64,000 nucleotides of DNA from Streptomyces sp. NRRL F-6131 (GCA_000719695.1 JOHN01000001.1:1-64000), one strand, 5' to 3'. Counted from the first letter of the stretch, positions 17,479 through 30,356 are shown. The notes: generated by a model from the sequence alone, not told the origin. Program-made: numbers and translations.

Positions 17479-18396
17479 ATGGACGAGCGACGGACCACCC
17501 CCCACCTGGACCTGCCGCTGCACCGCCTCCAGGTCCCGCTGCCGCATCTGCTCCCGTTCGCGATCGGCAGTTTCGACACCATCGGCCCGCTCTCCCGGGC
17601 CGGCTTCCCCCACCGGCACTCCTTCTTCGAGATCGTCTACGTCACCGGCGGCCGCGGCGCCCACGTCCTGGACCTGGTCCAGCGGCCGCTGCGGCCCCCG
17701 CAGTTGTGCGTCATCGCGCCCGGCCAGGTGCACCACTGGGTGGACGCGGACGACCTGACCGGCCAGGTCGTGCTGTTCAACGAGGACTTCCTGCTGACCG
17801 ATCCGCAGGACCTCGCCGCGCTGCGCGTGCTGGCCGGGCGTCCGGGTGTGCGGCTGGGCGAGCAGGCCGGGCCGATCGCCGGGCTGCTGGCGGACATGGA
17901 GGCCGAGTACCGGGCCCGCCCGGCGGGTTACCCGGGTGTGCTGCGGGCCAGTCTGCACATCCTGATCGTCCGGGCGCTGCGGGCCTGTGCGCCGACCGGG
18001 CCGGGGGCGCCGCCCGGCCGCACCGGTGACCTCGCCGCCGCGTTCACCCGGCTGATCGCCACCCCGGGCGGGGTGCAGCGCTCGGTCGCCTCCTGCGCCC
18101 ACGAGCTGGGGGTGTCCGCCGGACACCTCCAGGCGATGGTGAAGCAGGCGACCGGCCGCACGCCGGGCCGGCTGATCCGCCAGCAGCAGACGCTGGAGGC
18201 CAAGCGCCTGCTGGCCTGCACCGAACTGACGGTGCGCCAGGTGTCCCGGGAGGCCGGTTTCGGCGACCCGGCGTACTTCTGCCGGTTCTTCCGGCGGGAG
18301 ACCGGGATGACGCCCGGGGAGTTCCGGGCGAAGGTCGGAGGAAATCACCACGATCCCCGGATCACGTCCATCGCGGCCGGTCCGGACGGCCCGTAG
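17479..18396 (+). CDS. AraC family transcriptional regulator
   Basis: A 305-residue regulator. The N-terminal cupin-like sensor has HRHSFFEIVYVTGGRGAHVL and PGQVHHWVDADDLTG. The C-terminal AraC DNA-binding domain has two helix-turn-helix units, VASCAHELGVSAGHLQAMVK and VSREAGFGDPAYFCRFFRRE, ending with TGMTPGEFRAK. Ligand unknown; the sensor type often binds sugars or aromatic compounds. ATG 17479 is the first methionine near the conserved start; no strong ribosome site is visible. The secreted dioxygenase gene follows 146 bases downstream and is a plausible target. Confidence 0.88.
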   Translation: MDERRTTPHLDLPLHRLQVPLPHLLPFAIGSFDTIGPLSRAGFPHRHSFFEIVYVTGGRGAHVLDLVQRPLRPPQLCVIAPGQVHHWVDADDLTGQVVLFNEDFLLTDPQDLAALRVLAGRPGVRLGEQAGPIAGLLADMEAEYRARPAGYPGVLRASLHILIVRALRACAPTGPGAPPGRTGDLAAAFTRLIATPGGVQRSVASCAHELGVSAGHLQAMVKQATGRTPGRLIRQQQTLEAKRLLACTELTVRQVSREAGFGDPAYFCRFFRRETGMTPGEFRAKVGGNHHDPRITSIAAGPDGP

Positions 18397-18542
18397 GTTG
18401 ACTGCTGGCCACCGGCGGACCGCCCGGCGCGAGCGGGCGGCCCGCCGGCCCGGTCCTTGTCATGCCCCCACCATGGCAAGGGCCGTCACCCCCCCCATCG
18501 ACACCGGCAGATCCCCCACACCCACACCGAAGGAGTCGGCGC

Positions 18543-19415
18543 ATGCCCGCGTCCGAAGAGCCCGTCACCGGGACGGACGGTCCGATCGACCGCCTGATCA
18601 GCCGCAAGACCGTCCTCCGGGCCGCCGCCGTGCTCGGCACCGCGCCGCTGCTGGTCGGCGGCGGCGTCGCGCTGGCCCGCGACCGGGTCGGCACCGGCGA
18701 GATGCCGGACTACACCCCCGAGTGCCACGACGGCGACGCCCCGACCGTCGAGCAGACCGAAGGCCCCTACTTCAAGCCCAACTCCCCCCTGCGCAGCTCG
18801 CTCATCACCGACAGCACCCCGGGGACCAGGCTCACCGTCAGCGGCTACGTCTTCGGCCGCGCCTGCCTGCCGCTCTCCGGCGTCCTGCTGGACTTCTGGC
18901 AGGCCGACGTGAACGGCAACTACGACAACGTGGGCTTCACCTTCCGCGGCCACCAGTTCACCAACGCGCAGGGCGCGTTCAGCCTCACCACGATCGTGCC
19001 CGGCCTCTACCCGGGCCGCACCCGGCACATCCACGTCAAGCTCCAGGCGCCCGGCCGGCCGGTGCTCACCACCCAGCTGTACTTCCCGAACGAGCCGCGC
19101 AACAGCACCGACACCATCTACGACGCGCGGCTGCTGATGAACGTCCGCCAGGTCGGCTCCGCCAAGGAGGGCACGTACGACTTCGTGCTCAACGTGCCGC
19201 AGACCCCGACCCCGACGGCCACCCCCACCACGCCGACCACCCCGCCCACCACACCCCCCACCACGCCGCCGGGCGGGACCTGGGCCGCGGGCACCTTCTA
19301 CAACGCGGGCGACCGCGTCACCTACGGCGGCGTCTCCTACCGGTGCCTCCAGGGGCACACCGCCATCACGGGGTGGGAGCCGCCGAACGTGCCGGCCCTC
19401 TGGCAGCGGTCGTAG
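18543..19415 (+). CDS. secreted intradiol ring-cleavage dioxygenase with carbohydrate-binding tail
   Basis: A 290-residue exported protein. SRKTVLRAAAVLGTAPLLVG resembles a Tat signal with RK instead of RR. The catalytic domain keeps all four non-haem Fe(III) ligands of intradiol dioxygenases: Tyr127 (NGNYDN), Tyr156 (GLYPG), His162 and His164 (RHIHV). A Thr/Pro linker of about 30 residues leads to a C-terminal CBM5/12-type module (WAAGTFYNAGDRVTYGGVSY). Secreted catechol dioxygenases with this layout are known from lignocellulose-degrading Streptomyces (SACTE_2871). It should open catechol rings bound near chitin or cellulose. AAGGAG precedes the ATG. Confidence 0.88.
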   Translation: MPASEEPVTGTDGPIDRLISRKTVLRAAAVLGTAPLLVGGGVALARDRVGTGEMPDYTPECHDGDAPTVEQTEGPYFKPNSPLRSSLITDSTPGTRLTVSGYVFGRACLPLSGVLLDFWQADVNGNYDNVGFTFRGHQFTNAQGAFSLTTIVPGLYPGRTRHIHVKLQAPGRPVLTTQLYFPNEPRNSTDTIYDARLLMNVRQVGSAKEGTYDFVLNVPQTPTPTATPTTPTTPPTTPPTTPPGGTWAAGTFYNAGDRVTYGGVSYRCLQGHTAITGWEPPNVPALWQRS

Positions 19416-19676
19416 CGGCTCCGGCCGCGGCCCCGAGGGTCGCGGGCGTCCGGTCGGCGGCAGGGTCGACCGGACGCCCGTCCGCCCGGTCCGCCCCGCG
19501 AGGCCGTGCGCGGGGCGGATCCGGGACGCCCGGCCCGGGGCGGGCCCGGGGCGGCGGGGTGCCCGGCCGCCGGACACGATCGATCAGGAACCGCTCGGGC
19601 CACGCAAGCAAGTGATTCCAGTCGATCTTGCCGACTGGTTAGGCTTTCAAATGTTCTCAAGGTTAAAGTCGATCCC

Positions 19677-20906
19677 ATGCATGCCTGGCCCGCCTCCGAG
19701 GTTCCCGCCCTGCCTGGTCAGGGGCTCCCCCTTCGAATCCACGACACCGCGACGGGAGGCATCCGGGAGGTCGTGCCGCAGGACGGCGCCGCCCGGATCT
19801 ACGTCTGCGGCATCACGCCCTACGACGCGACCCACATGGGCCACGCCGCCACCTACAACGCCTTCGACCTGGTGCAGCGGGTGTGGAGGGACGCCGGCCA
19901 CGACGTCCTCTACGTCCAGAACGTCACCGACGTCGACGACCCGCTGCTGCAGCGCGCGGTCGAGACCGGCCAGGACTGGGTGGCCCTCGCCGAGCGCGAG
20001 ACCGCGCTGTTCCGCGAGGACATGACCGCCCTGCGGCTGCTCCCGCCGGCCCACTACATCGGCGCCGTCGAGTCGATCCCGTGGATCGTCCCGCTGGTCC
20101 AGAAGCTGCTGGCCAGTGGCGCCGCCTACGAGCTGGACGGCGACATCTACTTCTCCGTCGAGTCCGACCCGACCTTCGGCGAGGTCTCCGGTCTCACCCG
20201 CGAGGCCATGCACCCGGTCTTCGCCGAGCGCGGCGGCGACCCGGACCGCCCCGGCAAGCGCCACCCGCTGGACGCCCTGCTCTGGCTCGCGGCCCGCCCC
20301 GGCGAGCCGGCCTGGGACACCGAGCTCGGCCACGGCCGCCCCGGCTGGCACATCGAGTGCGTCGCGATCGCCCTGCAGTTCCTCGGCATGTCCTTCGACA
20401 TCCAGGGCGGCGGCAGCGACCTCTCCTTCCCGCACCACGAGATGGGCGCCGCGCACGCCCAGGTCGCCACCGGCGCCCACCCGTACGCCCAGGCGTACGT
20501 GCACGCCGGCATGGTCGGCCTGGACGGCCACAAGATGTCCAAGTCCCGCGGCAACCTGGTCTTCGTCTCGGCGCTGCGCCGCGAGGGCGTCGACCCGGCG
20601 GCGATCCGCCTGGCCCTGCTCTCGCACCACTACCGCGAGGACTGGGAGTGGACCAAGGCCACCCTGGACGAGGCCGTCGAGCGGCTCGCCCGCTGGCGCG
20701 CCGCGGTCTCCCGGCCGGACGGCCCGGCCGCCGAGCAGCTGCTCGCGGAGGTCCGCGCGGCGCTCGCGAACGACCTGGACGCGCCCGCCGCGCTGGCCGC
20801 CGTGGACCGCTGGGCCGCCACTCAGGAGAGCGAGGGCGGCACCGACATCGGCGCGCCCGGCCTGGCCACCCGCACCGTGGACGCGCTGCTCGGCGTCGCG
20901 CTGTAG
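19677..20906 (+). CDS. mshC: L-cysteine:1D-myo-inositol 2-amino-2-deoxy-alpha-D-glucopyranoside ligase
   Basis: A 409-residue homologue of cysteinyl-tRNA synthetase that joins cysteine to GlcN-inositol with ATP, the third step of mycothiol synthesis. The N-terminal [15 protein letters not shown] carries zinc ligand Cys44 and the HIGH-like nucleotide motif; KMSKS lies at 286-290; WHIECVAIA and [11 protein letters not shown] complete the zinc site. It is shorter than CysS, lacking the anticodon domain, which separates MshC from the tRNA synthetase. The ATG at 19677 has only a weak upstream site. It is convergent with the PAC2 gene. Confidence 0.95.
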   Translation: MHAWPASEVPALPGQGLPLRIHDTATGGIREVVPQDGAARIYVCGITPYDATHMGHAATYNAFDLVQRVWRDAGHDVLYVQNVTDVDDPLLQRAVETGQDWVALAERETALFREDMTALRLLPPAHYIGAVESIPWIVPLVQKLLASGAAYELDGDIYFSVESDPTFGEVSGLTREAMHPVFAERGGDPDRPGKRHPLDALLWLAARPGEPAWDTELGHGRPGWHIECVAIALQFLGMSFDIQGGGSDLSFPHHEMGAAHAQVATGAHPYAQAYVHAGMVGLDGHKMSKSRGNLVFVSALRREGVDPAAIRLALLSHHYREDWEWTKATLDEAVERLARWRAAVSRPDGPAAEQLLAEVRAALANDLDAPAALAAVDRWAATQESEGGTDIGAPGLATRTVDALLGVAL

Positions 20907-20934
20907 CACCCGCGCCCGGGGCGCCCGCAGACGC

Positions 20935-20973
20935 CGAAGGGGCGTCAGGACCAGCGGTCCTGACGCCCCTTCG
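20935..20973. terminator. bidirectional terminator between mshC and the PAC2 gene
   Basis: A perfect 18-bp stem (20935-20952 with 20956-20973) has an AGC loop and lies between convergent genes. An A/T step (GAAG/CTTC) lies near its base. Confidence 0.85.
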
Positions 20974-20991
20974 CCGTGGCTGCGGGGAGGC

Positions 20992-21942
20992 TCACTCCTC
21001 CTCGGCGCCGTCCTGGCTCTCCCGGGCGGTCGGCGGCTCGGGCTCGGCCGGCCGCTCCGCGGTGGCGTGCCCGGCGACCGGCTTCTCCCCGGTCGGACCG
21101 ACGTTCTCCCGGCGCCGCAGGTACCGCTCGAACTCGCGGGCGATCGCGTCGCCCGAGGCCTCCGGCAGCTCCGCGGTGTCCTGCGCCTCCTCCAGCTGCT
21201 GGACGTACTCGGCGACCTCGCTGTCCTCGGCGGCCAGCTGGTCCACGCCGAGCTGCCAGGCCCGGGCGTCCTCGCCGAGCTCGCCCGGCGGGATGCGCAG
21301 GTCCAGCAGGTCCTCCAGCTTGTTGATCAGCGCCAGGGTGGCCTTCGGGTTCGGCGGCTGCGCGACGTAGTGCGGCACCGCGGCCCAGAGCGTCACCGCC
21401 GGCACCCCGGCGTGCGTGCACGCCTCCTGGAGCACCCCGACGATGCCGGTGGGGCCCTCGTAGCGGCTCTCCTCCAGCTCCAGCCGGCGGGCCAGCTCGG
21501 GGTCGGAGGTGACACCGCTGACCGGCACCGGGCGGCTGTGCGGGGTGTCGCCGAGCAGCGCGCCCAGGATCACCACCAGCTCGACGCCCAGCTCGTGCGC
21601 GAAGCCCAGCAGCTCGTTGCAGAACGAGCGCCAGCGCATGCTCGGCTCGATGCCGCGGACCAGCACGACGTCCCGGGTGGCCGGCTCGGTGACCCGGATC
21701 ACGGAGAGCCGGGTGGTCGGCCAGGTGATCCGGCGCACACCGCCGTCCAACCACACGGTGGGCCGGTTGACCTGGAAGTCGTAGTACTCCTCCGCGTCGA
21801 GCGCGGCGAACACCTTGCCGCCCCAGGTCTCGTCCAGGTGCGCCAGGGCGGCGGAGGCGGCGTCACCCGCGTCGTTCCACCCCTCGAAGGCGCAGACCAT
21901 CACCGGGTCGATCAACTCGGGAACATCTTCCAGCTCGATCAC
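20992..21942 (-). CDS. PAC2 family protein (proteasome-assembly-chaperone-like)
   Basis: A 316-residue cytosolic protein with the PAC2 fold signatures PVMVCAFEGWNDAGDAASAA, LVRGIEPSMRWRSFCNELL, VVILGALLGDTPHSRPVPV and TLWAAVPHYVAQPPNPKA. The family is related to eukaryotic proteasome assembly chaperone 2. The bacterial role is not established, and any link with the proteasome genes about 14 kb away is speculative. The C-terminal 50 residues are acidic and disordered. GTG 21942 has GGAGGGAG upstream. Confidence 0.9.
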   Translation of the reverse strand: MIELEDVPELIDPVMVCAFEGWNDAGDAASAALAHLDETWGGKVFAALDAEEYYDFQVNRPTVWLDGGVRRITWPTTRLSVIRVTEPATRDVVLVRGIEPSMRWRSFCNELLGFAHELGVELVVILGALLGDTPHSRPVPVSGVTSDPELARRLELEESRYEGPTGIVGVLQEACTHAGVPAVTLWAAVPHYVAQPPNPKATLALINKLEDLLDLRIPPGELGEDARAWQLGVDQLAAEDSEVAEYVQQLEEAQDTAELPEASGDAIAREFERYLRRRENVGPTGEKPVAGHATAERPAEPEPPTARESQDGAEEE

Positions 21943-22307
21943 CCAGCGTCTCCCTCCGGTCGGCCACCACCGCGCCACCCGGCCGGTCGTGCCCGGGTGC
22001 CGGCGGCCGGAAGCCGACGGTCGAACCTCTCGTCACCCATGGAACGCCTCGCTCCATGGTTCCCTACCTGCCCAGCCTACGGGCTTTGAAGCCCCGGGCC
22101 GCCGGGCCACCGGGACAGTCTGGGGGAGGGGACGCCCACGATCCAGCGGTTATCCGGGGCCCGCCCGCCGGACCCCGCCGCCGGACCCTGCCGCCGTCCC
22201 CGCCCCGGCCGCCGTCCCGCCACCATCACCGCCCGGCCGCGCCCGGGCGGCCGGACGGCGCGATGATGGGGGTGGGGCCGGACGGCACGGGCGTGAGGAG
22301 CCGGCGG
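21943..22307. other. 365-base divergent intergenic region with an inverted repeat
   Basis: This holds the promoters of the PAC2 gene (minus) and the SRPBCC gene (plus). An inverted repeat, CCATGGA (22037-22043) and TCCATGG (22053-22059), lies about 100 bases from the PAC2 start and could bind a dimeric regulator. A small GGGCTT/AAGCCC hairpin follows near 22081. I see no gene here; the rest is plain GC-rich sequence. Confidence 0.4.
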
Positions 22308-22853
22308 ATGAGCGGACGGCGATGGGCGGGTGCCGGGGCGGCACTGGTGGTGGTCGCGGCCGGGCTGACGGCGGCGGCGCTGGCCGCGGGCCGGCGGCTG
22401 CCGGTGGAGCACCTCAGCGAGGGCGGTCTGGAGCTGGACCGGCCGCCCGGCGAGGTCTGGGAGGTGCTGACCGCCGTCGACCTCTTCCCGGCCTGGCGCC
22501 CGGGGCTGGCCCACGTGGAGCGGCTGCCCGCCACCGCGGCCGGCCGCCCCCGCTGGCGCGAGTACGGCAGGCACGGCCACACCACCTACGAGGTGGTCGA
22601 GAGCACGGCCCCGCGGCGCCTGGTGACCGGGATCGCCGACCCGGACCTGCCGTACGGCGGCACCTGGACGTACGTGCTCACCCCGGCGGGCCGGGGCTGC
22701 AGCCTCACCGTCACCGAGCGCGGCGAGGTGTACCAGCCGTTCTACCGGGCCGTCTCGCACTACGTGACCGGCGAGGGCGCCACCGTCCACCGCTACCTGC
22801 GGGCCCTCGCGCACCGCATGGCGGCGGCCGAGACCCTCTCCGGGCGGGCCTGA
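22308..22853 (+). CDS. SRPBCC family protein with N-terminal membrane anchor
   Basis: A 181-residue protein. Residues 5-27 form a hydrophobic anchor (GAGAALVVVAAGLTAAALAAG). The rest is a START/polyketide-cyclase-like fold, with the family phrases RPPGEVWEVLTAVDLFPAWR, YEVVESTAPRRLVTGIADPD and GGTWTYVLTP. Such folds bind hydrophobic ligands; no ligand can be named. ATG 22308 has GAGGAG eight bases upstream. Only three bases separate its stop from that of the convergent downstream gene. Confidence 0.75.
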   Translation: MSGRRWAGAGAALVVVAAGLTAAALAAGRRLPVEHLSEGGLELDRPPGEVWEVLTAVDLFPAWRPGLAHVERLPATAAGRPRWREYGRHGHTTYEVVESTAPRRLVTGIADPDLPYGGTWTYVLTPAGRGCSLTVTERGEVYQPFYRAVSHYVTGEGATVHRYLRALAHRMAAAETLSGRA

Positions 22854-22856
22854 CCG

Positions 22857-23957
22857 CTACCGGACCCACTCGCGCCGGTAGTCGGCCCAGTTCTGCTCGG
22901 TGGCGGCGAAGTCCACGTACAGGCCGACGCCGAAGTTCGGTCGCCGCAGGTCCTGGCGGCCGAGGCCCAGCCGGATGCCCCGGATCCCCGCGGTCACCGT
23001 CTCGGCGCTGCCCCGGTGGCCCCACTTGTCGTCCCAGTAGAACGGCAGCCCCATCAGGAGGTCGACGTCGGCCGGGGTGGCCTCCAGCGCGAGTTCGGTC
23101 TGGTAGGCGTTGTAGGCGCCGTAGAAGCCCTCGGTGGGCATGCTGGAGTCGTAGGTCATCACCGCGATCTGGTCGACCCGGCGGGCGGTCGCGGCGAAGT
23201 ACGCCTGGTCCCACCACTTGCCGTGGTCGGTGAGCGCGATGGCCACGTCGTGCTGGTACGGCAGCGGGTCGATCTGCGGGGCGGCCACCGACAGCGTGGC
23301 GCCGCGCCCGGCGGTGACCGGGCGGACCTGGTCGAGCAGGGCGAGCCAGCCCCGGGAGCCGGGCCGGATCGGCTCCATGTCGAAGTGCACGCCGTCGAAG
23401 CCGACGTCCAGGACCTGGCGGGCGGAGGCGGTGACCCGCTCGCGGGTGGCGGCGTCCTCCAGGTCCAGGGCGTCCTTCTCGGGCTTCACCTCGTCGCCGA
23501 GCCAGCCCTGCACCCGGACCCCGGGCAGCGCCCGGTGTGCCGCCTCGACGAACCAGCCCGCCCGGGGGTGCACGGCGGGCGGCAGCGAGCCGTCGTGCTC
23601 CAGCGGGCCGGTGTGCACGTAGAGGTCGTGGACGCCGGTGCCGGCCAGCCGTGCGGCGAGGGCGGCGACGTCCGCGTCACCCTTCCGGCCGTCGACCCAG
23701 GCATGACCCAGCCAGAGCGCGTCCCGGCCGCGGGTGCGGGCCTCGGGGGAGGGGTCGCCGACGTACTGCAGGCGCAGCGCGAGCGCCGCCGCGCCGATCG
23801 GCGCGAGCACCACGGCGAGTGCCGTCAGGCCCACGACCAGGCTCTTGCGCAGGCGGGACCAGCTCCGCCAGCGGGCCCGCAGTGCGCGCGCCCGGGCGAC
23901 CGCGGCGGTCCCCGCCCGGCGCGCGCCGTCTCGTATCGATGTCCGGATCGTGGTCAC
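22857..23957 (-). CDS. membrane-anchored GH18-like TIM-barrel protein
   Basis: A 366-residue protein with a basic cytoplasmic N terminus, one membrane helix (about 38-62, KSLVVGLTALAVVLAPIG) and an extracellular domain of about 300 residues. It resembles glycoside hydrolase 18: VHDLYVHTGP, VRVQGWLGDEV, DVGFDGVHFDMEPI and QIAVMTYDSSMPTEG. The GH18 motif DxxDxDxE reads DGVHFDME, so the second aspartate is His while the acid Glu remains. It may be an active hydrolase of unknown specificity or a sugar-binding relative. GTG 23957 start. It is divergent from metH. Confidence 0.62.
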   Translation of the reverse strand: MTTIRTSIRDGARRAGTAAVARARALRARWRSWSRLRKSLVVGLTALAVVLAPIGAAALALRLQYVGDPSPEARTRGRDALWLGHAWVDGRKGDADVAALAARLAGTGVHDLYVHTGPLEHDGSLPPAVHPRAGWFVEAAHRALPGVRVQGWLGDEVKPEKDALDLEDAATRERVTASARQVLDVGFDGVHFDMEPIRPGSRGWLALLDQVRPVTAGRGATLSVAAPQIDPLPYQHDVAIALTDHGKWWDQAYFAATARRVDQIAVMTYDSSMPTEGFYGAYNAYQTELALEATPADVDLLMGLPFYWDDKWGHRGSAETVTAGIRGIRLGLGRQDLRRPNFGVGLYVDFAATEQNWADYRREWVR

Positions 23958-24102
23958 CCTGTCGTTTCCCCCTCGGTGGCCGGGCGTTCAGGATACGGAA
24001 CAGGTGGTCCCCTCCCGGCGGGGGGCGGATACCCTGGCCACGTGCGTCCCCGATTCAGCGGGTTCGCAAAGCCGACAGCCGTCGCACCCAGGGAGAAGCC
24101 CC

Positions 24103-27612
<3,510 letters not shown>

Positions 27613-27674
27613 TACCCGCGTCGCGCAGCGTTCGCCCTTTTCGGGCGACGGGGGCGTATTCTGGATGATCCTGA

Positions 27675-27708
27675 ACGGGCCGGTCCGCTCAAAAGCGGGC
27701 CGGCCCGT
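27675..27708 (+). terminator. terminator of metH
   Basis: A 15-bp stem with one G-T pair (27675-27689 with 27694-27708) and a CAAA loop lies 62 bases after the metH stop and 44 bases before the next start. Confidence 0.7.
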
Positions 27709-27752
27709 GCCATCCCCGGGGCCGATCCGGGCACGGACGGAAGGATCCCGCC

Positions 27753-28460
27753 ATGACCACCATCTCCACCGCCACCCGGGCCCCCGATCGCGGCGACGAC
27801 GACCGGGGCCTCCAGGCGGTGCTGCTGGACATGGACGGGACGCTGGTCGACACCGAGGACTTCTGGTGGCAGGCGGAGGCCTCGCTCTTCGCCGAGCTCG
27901 GCCACCGGCTGACCGCCGAGGACCGCGCCCAGGTGGTCGGCGGCCCGATGAGCCGGGTCATCGACCACCTGCTGAGCAGCACCGGCGTGGACCTCTCGCC
28001 GGCCGACCTGACCGTGCTGATCAACCAGCGCTTCGTCGACCTGCTGGGCGGCGGCGTGCCCCTGATGCCGGGCGCCGAGCGGCTGCTCAACACGCTGGCC
28101 GCGCACGGGATCCCGGCCGCGCTGGTGTCCGCCTCGCACCGGCACATCATCGACATCGTGCTCCGTTCGCTGGGCGCCGAGCACTTCGCCTTCACGGTCG
28201 CGGGGGACGAGGTGCCGCGCACCAAGCCGCACCCGGACCCGTACCTGGAGGCGGCCCGCCGGCTGGGCGCCGACCCGGCCCGCTGCGTGGTCGTGGAGGA
28301 CGCGCCGACCGGTGTGCGGGCCGCCGAGGCGGCCGGCTGCCCGGTGATCGCGGTGCCCTCGGTGGCGCCGATCGAGCCCGCGCCGGGGCGTCTCGTGCTG
28401 CCCTCGCTGGAGCAGGTCGACCTGGAGCTGCTGCGCTCGCTGGTCGCCTCGCGCGTGTGA
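27753..28460 (+). CDS. HAD superfamily phosphatase (beta-phosphoglucomutase/GPH-like)
   Basis: A 235-residue cytosolic HAD hydrolase, subfamily IA. Motif I is VLLDMDGTLVDTEDFWW (nucleophile and acid/base Asp), motif II is ALVSASHRH, and motifs III/IV are KPHPDPYLEAARRLG and VVVEDAPTGVRAAEAAG. A helical cap lies between motifs I and II. It dephosphorylates a small metabolite that cannot be named. ATG 27753 has GGAAGGA upstream. It lies 140 bases behind metH with a terminator between, so coupling is unlikely. Confidence 0.88.
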   Translation: MTTISTATRAPDRGDDDRGLQAVLLDMDGTLVDTEDFWWQAEASLFAELGHRLTAEDRAQVVGGPMSRVIDHLLSSTGVDLSPADLTVLINQRFVDLLGGGVPLMPGAERLLNTLAAHGIPAALVSASHRHIIDIVLRSLGAEHFAFTVAGDEVPRTKPHPDPYLEAARRLGADPARCVVVEDAPTGVRAAEAAGCPVIAVPSVAPIEPAPGRLVLPSLEQVDLELLRSLVASRV

Positions 28461-28748
28461 TTGTCGTCTCATTGCGGGGCGCCACTACCGACCGGTAAGC
28501 GGACGGATCAAGCCGGGCCGGGGGAGTGCCCGGGGAGAAAACGGGCATTGGCTGACAAGTCGTAGGACGGGCCAGCCCAGCGCCCCGCTCCCGTGTCCCA
28601 ACTGTCACCTGTGCGGGTATCGGGGGTGTGTGTTCGATATGGCACGCTACTCCAGTTCGTTCCACCCCCGAGCCCAGGCACCGCCGCTGACGGGCACCCC
28701 CGTCGTGCCCGCGGTCGCAGCCGGACCGCACCCAGAAGGACGCGACCC

Positions 28749-30356
28749 GTGAAGACTTCAGCTGAACGACTGGCCGTGCTCGGCTGCGCCGGAATCGTGG
28801 CCGTCGCGGTGGCCGGCTGCGGCTCGGTGACCGACGCCGTCAAGGGGGACGGCGACAAGGCGATCACCCTCGGCACCACGGCGCTGACCAACGCCCTCGA
28901 CCCGGCCGTCGCCTACGACGCCGGCTCCTGGCTGCTGCTGCGCAACACCTTCCAGTCGTTGCTCAGCTACCCGGCCGCGTCCAGCGCGCCCACCCCGGAC
29001 GCCGCCCAGTCCTGCGAGTTCACCGCCGGCGACGCCACCCAGTACCGCTGCACGCTGCGCACCGGGCTGAAGTTCTCCAACGGCCACGCGCTGACCTCCG
29101 CCGACGTCGTCCACTCCATCCAGCGGACCCTGAAGATCAACGACCAGAACGGCCCGGCCGGTCTGCTCTCGTCGATCAAGACGGTCGAGGCGGTCAACGA
29201 CACCGAGGTGCTCTTCCACCTCGCCCAGCCGGACGCGACCCTCCCGGCGAAGCTGGCCGGCCCGGCCGGCGCCATCGTCGACCAGGAGGTCTTCCCGGCC
29301 GACAAGGCGCTGCCCAACGACAAGCTGGTCGGCTCCGGCCCGTACAAGATCGACTCCGTCGAGGCGAGCCCCAAGAACGGCCCGGCCAAGGTCGTGCTCT
29401 CGCCCAACGACAAGTACACCGGCGACGCCAAGCTGCGGAACAAGAAGTTCGTCCTGCGCTACTTCGACAAGCCGACCGACCTCAAGGCCGCGCTGGACAA
29501 CGGCGAGGTCGACCTGGCCGACAACAGCCTCGAGCCGAACACCGCGGCGCAGATCCTCTCCGACCAGCAGGGCGGCAAGACCGACCTGCGCGTGGTCGAG
29601 GGCGACAGCAACGACACCCGCTACCTGGTCTTCAACACCAAGGACGCCACCGCCGGCAACGTCGCCGTCCGCCAGGCCGCCGCCCAGCTGGTCGACCGCA
29701 AGTCGCTGGCCCGCGACGTCTTCGCGCGCACCGTCCAGCCGCTGTACTCGATGGTCCCGGCCGGCGTCAGCGGCCACAACACGGCCTTCTTCGACCGCTA
29801 CGGCGACCAGGACCCCGCCAAGGCCAAGGCGATCCTCGCCGCCGCCAAGGTGTCCACCCCGGTCAAGCTCACCCTCACCTGGTCGCGTTCGCGCGCCGAG
29901 GCGACCGAGGCCGAGACCCTCAAGAAGCAGCTGGAGAACGGCGGCCTGTTCCAGGTGACCGTCCAGCAGGAGCCCGACTGGGACGCCTTCAAGAAGGGCT
30001 GGAACGAGGGCAAGTACCAGATGTACACGATCGGCTGGTTCGCGGACTACCCGGACCCCGACAACTACGTGGCCCCGCTGATCGTCGAGGGCGGCGCCTA
30101 CCACCACGGCTGGGACGACGCGCGGATCAGCCAGAAGCTGGTGCCCGACACCCTCAAGCAGACCGACCGGGCCGCCGCGACGGGCGCCTACGCCCAGATC
30201 CAGGGCATCGTCGCGGAGAACGCCCCGCTGATCCCGCTGTTCCAGAACAAGGCCTTCTTCACCTCCCGGTCCAACATCACCGGCGTGGAGTCGACCGTCG
30301 ACACCACCGGCTTCTTCCGCTTCTGGGAGATCGGCCGGGTCGGCAAGGGCAAGTAG
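28749..30356 (+). CDS. ABC transporter peptide-binding lipoprotein (SBP family 5)
   Basis: A 535-residue lipoprotein. The signal ends in the lipobox VAGC with Cys24 as the lipid-bearing residue. The mature part is a family 5 (OppA/DppA) binding protein: LRTGLKFSNGHALTSADVVHS, VGSGPYKIDSVE, VRQAAAQLVDRKSLARDVF, and MYTIGWFADYPDPDNYVAPL. It should bind peptides or similar solutes outside the membrane. No permease or ATPase gene is adjacent, so it must share a transporter encoded elsewhere. GTG 28749 has AAGGA upstream. Confidence 0.9.
   Translation: MKTSAERLAVLGCAGIVAVAVAGCGSVTDAVKGDGDKAITLGTTALTNALDPAVAYDAGSWLLLRNTFQSLLSYPAASSAPTPDAAQSCEFTAGDATQYRCTLRTGLKFSNGHALTSADVVHSIQRTLKINDQNGPAGLLSSIKTVEAVNDTEVLFHLAQPDATLPAKLAGPAGAIVDQEVFPADKALPNDKLVGSGPYKIDSVEASPKNGPAKVVLSPNDKYTGDAKLRNKKFVLRYFDKPTDLKAALDNGEVDLADNSLEPNTAAQILSDQQGGKTDLRVVEGDSNDTRYLVFNTKDATAGNVAVRQAAAQLVDRKSLARDVFARTVQPLYSMVPAGVSGHNTAFFDRYGDQDPAKAKAILAAAKVSTPVKLTLTWSRSRAEATEAETLKKQLENGGLFQVTVQQEPDWDAFKKGWNEGKYQMYTIGWFADYPDPDNYVAPLIVEGGAYHHGWDDARISQKLVPDTLKQTDRAAATGAYAQIQGIVAENAPLIPLFQNKAFFTSRSNITGVESTVDTTGFFRFWEIGRVGKGK

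Noticed and set aside
23958..24102. Cobalamin or SAM riboswitch upstream of metH
   Set aside because: The 145-base leader has no B12-box-like sequence and no arrangement of helices typical of these riboswitches.
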